Shown here one piece after another: positions 6,469 to 7,566 of a stretch of 7,566 bases of DNA (positions within the stretch are counted from its first letter, which is position 1; each line of letters opens with the position of its first letter). The notes beneath the pieces were generated by a model. That model searched no databases, had not been told where the DNA came from, and was given only the letters and a program-made list of their open reading frames with translations. The stretch spans positions 1 to 7,566 of the forward strand of contig CAMNNG010000059.1 in the NCBI GenBank assembly GCA_946545145.1, read 5' to 3'. The position numbers and the translations under genes are program-made. The DNA is from an uncultured Bacillota bacterium (lineage in GTDB: Bacteria > Bacillota > Clostridia > Peptostreptococcales > Anaerovoracaceae).

Positions 6469-7491
6469 ATGTCTAGAGATATAAATGTTAAAAAACTCAA
6501 GAAAAATGCCTTCCGTCAATCCAAAGTCAGAGGTGAGGCCGCTTCGCGCGTGCGTTGTCCGGGCGGCGAGATCGATGTAGAATCGCTCCAGCGTGTCGTC
6601 GATATCGCGAAGCAGTACGGCAATGGCATGGTCAACATCACAAACAGGCAGGGCTTTGAGATCCCGGGGATAGATCTTGCTGATATGGAAGAGGTCAACA
6701 AGGCTCTGCAGCTGATAATCGAGAATCGCGGCATCAATCAGGAAAAATATAACGGCGGCTATCCGGCGTCAGGCACGCGAAATGTCGTGGCTTGTCCCGG
6801 AAAAAGCCTTTGTCCGTTCGGATGCTATGACACTAAGGCATTCGCTCAGGAAGTGGACAAAGCGATATTCCCGAACGATCATCACGTCAAGATCGCGTTC
6901 ACAGGCTGCTCAAACGACTGCGCACATACGCGTCTCAATGACTTTGGTATCATAGGGCAGACAGAGCCCCAGTATGATCCTGCTCGCTGCATCGGCTGTG
7001 AGCAATGTGTCAAATACTGCAAAAAACGTTCTGTTGGCGCACTGAAGGTCGTTAACGGTAAGATCGAGCGTGACACGAACAAGTGCGTCGGCTGCGGAGT
7101 CTGTGTGAACTATTGTCCTACACGAGCATGGACAAGGAGCAAGGAAGAATATTTCCGTGTGGTACTCCTTGGCCGTACCGGCAAGAAAAATCCCCGTATG
7201 GCGGAAGATTTCATGAAGTGGGCTGATCACGACACCGTAATAAAAATAATATGCAACGTTTACGCTTATCTTGACGAATATCTGGACAAAGAAGCTGTCG
7301 AGAGCAAAGAGCATATCGGTTATATCGTCGACCGAACCGGCTTTGAGGAATTCCTGAAGTACATCATGAAGGATGTCGATCCAAATCCGAAGTGCGAGAT
7401 ACAGGGTCGCATCTACTGGGGCGGCAAGCGATATGATCAGACAAACGAACTGAGACAGTCGATGTTCCGCTTCTCCGAAAGAGAAGACTGA
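6469..7491 (+). CDS. asrC: Anaerobic sulfite reductase subunit C (siroheme catalytic subunit)
   Basis: AsrC carries out the six-electron reduction of sulfite to sulfide at a siroheme coupled to a 4Fe-4S cluster. The 340 residues match the family (Salmonella about 337). The N-terminal nitrite/sulfite-reductase half-domain includes NGMVNITNRQGFEIPGI (52-68). The siroheme/4Fe-4S signature is C109-x5-C115 (CPGKSLCPFG) with C147-x3-C151 (GCSNDCAH). Two inserted ferredoxin-type motifs follow: C174-x2-C177-x2-C180-x3-C184 and C206-x2-C209-x2-C212-x3-C216. All key cysteines are present, so the enzyme looks intact. I chose ATG 6469 because AAGGAG (6456-6461) is seven bases upstream; the frame stays open to 6385 but that part lies within asrB. 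It is the last gene, with a terminator about 30 bases after its stop, and it uses the siroheme made by the upstream genes. Confidence 0.96.
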   Translation: MSRDINVKKLKKNAFRQSKVRGEAASRVRCPGGEIDVESLQRVVDIAKQYGNGMVNITNRQGFEIPGIDLADMEEVNKALQLIIENRGINQEKYNGGYPASGTRNVVACPGKSLCPFGCYDTKAFAQEVDKAIFPNDHHVKIAFTGCSNDCAHTRLNDFGIIGQTEPQYDPARCIGCEQCVKYCKKRSVGALKVVNGKIERDTNKCVGCGVCVNYCPTRAWTRSKEEYFRVVLLGRTGKKNPRMAEDFMKWADHDTVIKIICNVYAYLDEYLDKEAVESKEHIGYIVDRTGFEEFLKYIMKDVDPNPKCEIQGRIYWGGKRYDQTNELRQSMFRFSERED

Positions 7492-7519
7492 TCTCTCATC
7501 ATTCGTTCATTCATTGTCA

Positions 7520-7556
7520 AAACCGCAGGCGGCTGCCTGCGGTTTGCTCGTTTTTT
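7520..7556 (+). terminator. Strong Rho-independent terminator at the end of the operon
   Basis: A perfect 11-bp inverted repeat, AAACCGCAGGC (7520-7530) and GCCTGCGGTTT (7535-7545), closes on a GGCT tetraloop. It is followed by GCTCG and six T residues (7551-7556), with further Ts to the window's end. It lies 28 bases after the asrC stop and is the only convincing terminator I found, which supports one transcription unit ending here. The five bases between stem and T run are slightly more than ideal. Confidence 0.88.
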
Positions 7557-7566
7557 GCATCTTTTT

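Noticed and set aside
5808..6500. A 230-codon open frame on the minus strand opposite asrB
   Set aside because: It is again in codon register with asrB and explained by codon bias; the translation resembles no known family.
7499..7515. CATT-like tetranucleotide repetition after asrC
   Set aside because: Only four imperfect units are present and no function is suggested.
1..7566. CRISPR arrays, tRNA or rRNA genes, insertion sequences, riboswitches
   Set aside because: No spaced direct repeats, cloverleaf-like segments, transposase frames, terminal inverted repeats or recognisable riboswitch cores were found; the only long intergenic stretches are 1-143 and 840-932.

Overview
This window appears to come from an anaerobic, Gram-positive-type bacterium. 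The best guess is a clostridial (Bacillota) lineage of moderate G+C. The evidence is an AsrABC anaerobic sulfite reductase, a fused CobA/HemD protein, a Crp/Fnr regulator of the type common in Clostridia, strong AGGAGG ribosome binding sites and tight gene overlaps. The lineage is an inference from gene content, not a sequence match.

Layout: all seven genes are on the + strand. Bases 1-143 hold a good sigma-70-type promoter (TTGCCT, 17 bp, TATACT). Next are a Crp/Fnr-family regulator (144-839), a 93-base gap with short inverted repeats and a misplaced strong ribosome binding site, and a BioY-family membrane protein (933-1544). Three siroheme-pathway genes follow: precorrin-2 dehydrogenase (1541-2182), hemC (2175-3074) and a cobA-hemD fusion (3074-4618). 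The sulfite reductase genes asrA (4628-5650), asrB (5643-6443) and asrC (6469-7491) come last. A strong intrinsic terminator (7520-7556) closes the unit. From bioY onward every junction is an overlap or a gap of at most 25 bases, so this reads as one operon, possibly led by its own regulator.

How it works together: HemC, HemD, CobA and the precorrin-2 dehydrogenase convert porphobilinogen to hydroxymethylbilane, uroporphyrinogen III, precorrin-2 and sirohydrochlorin. Iron insertion then gives siroheme, the cofactor of AsrC. AsrB takes electrons from NAD(P)H, AsrA relays them through two 4Fe-4S clusters, and AsrC reduces sulfite to sulfide. The operon therefore co-produces an enzyme and its dedicated cofactor. 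The genes that make porphobilinogen (hemA, hemL, hemB) are not in the window.

The part that does not fit is the BioY-like protein. It is translationally coupled to the siroheme genes, and the Asp/Lys signature I remember from biotin-binding BioY proteins appears altered. Its substrate, and why it belongs with sulfite reduction, are the most open questions here.
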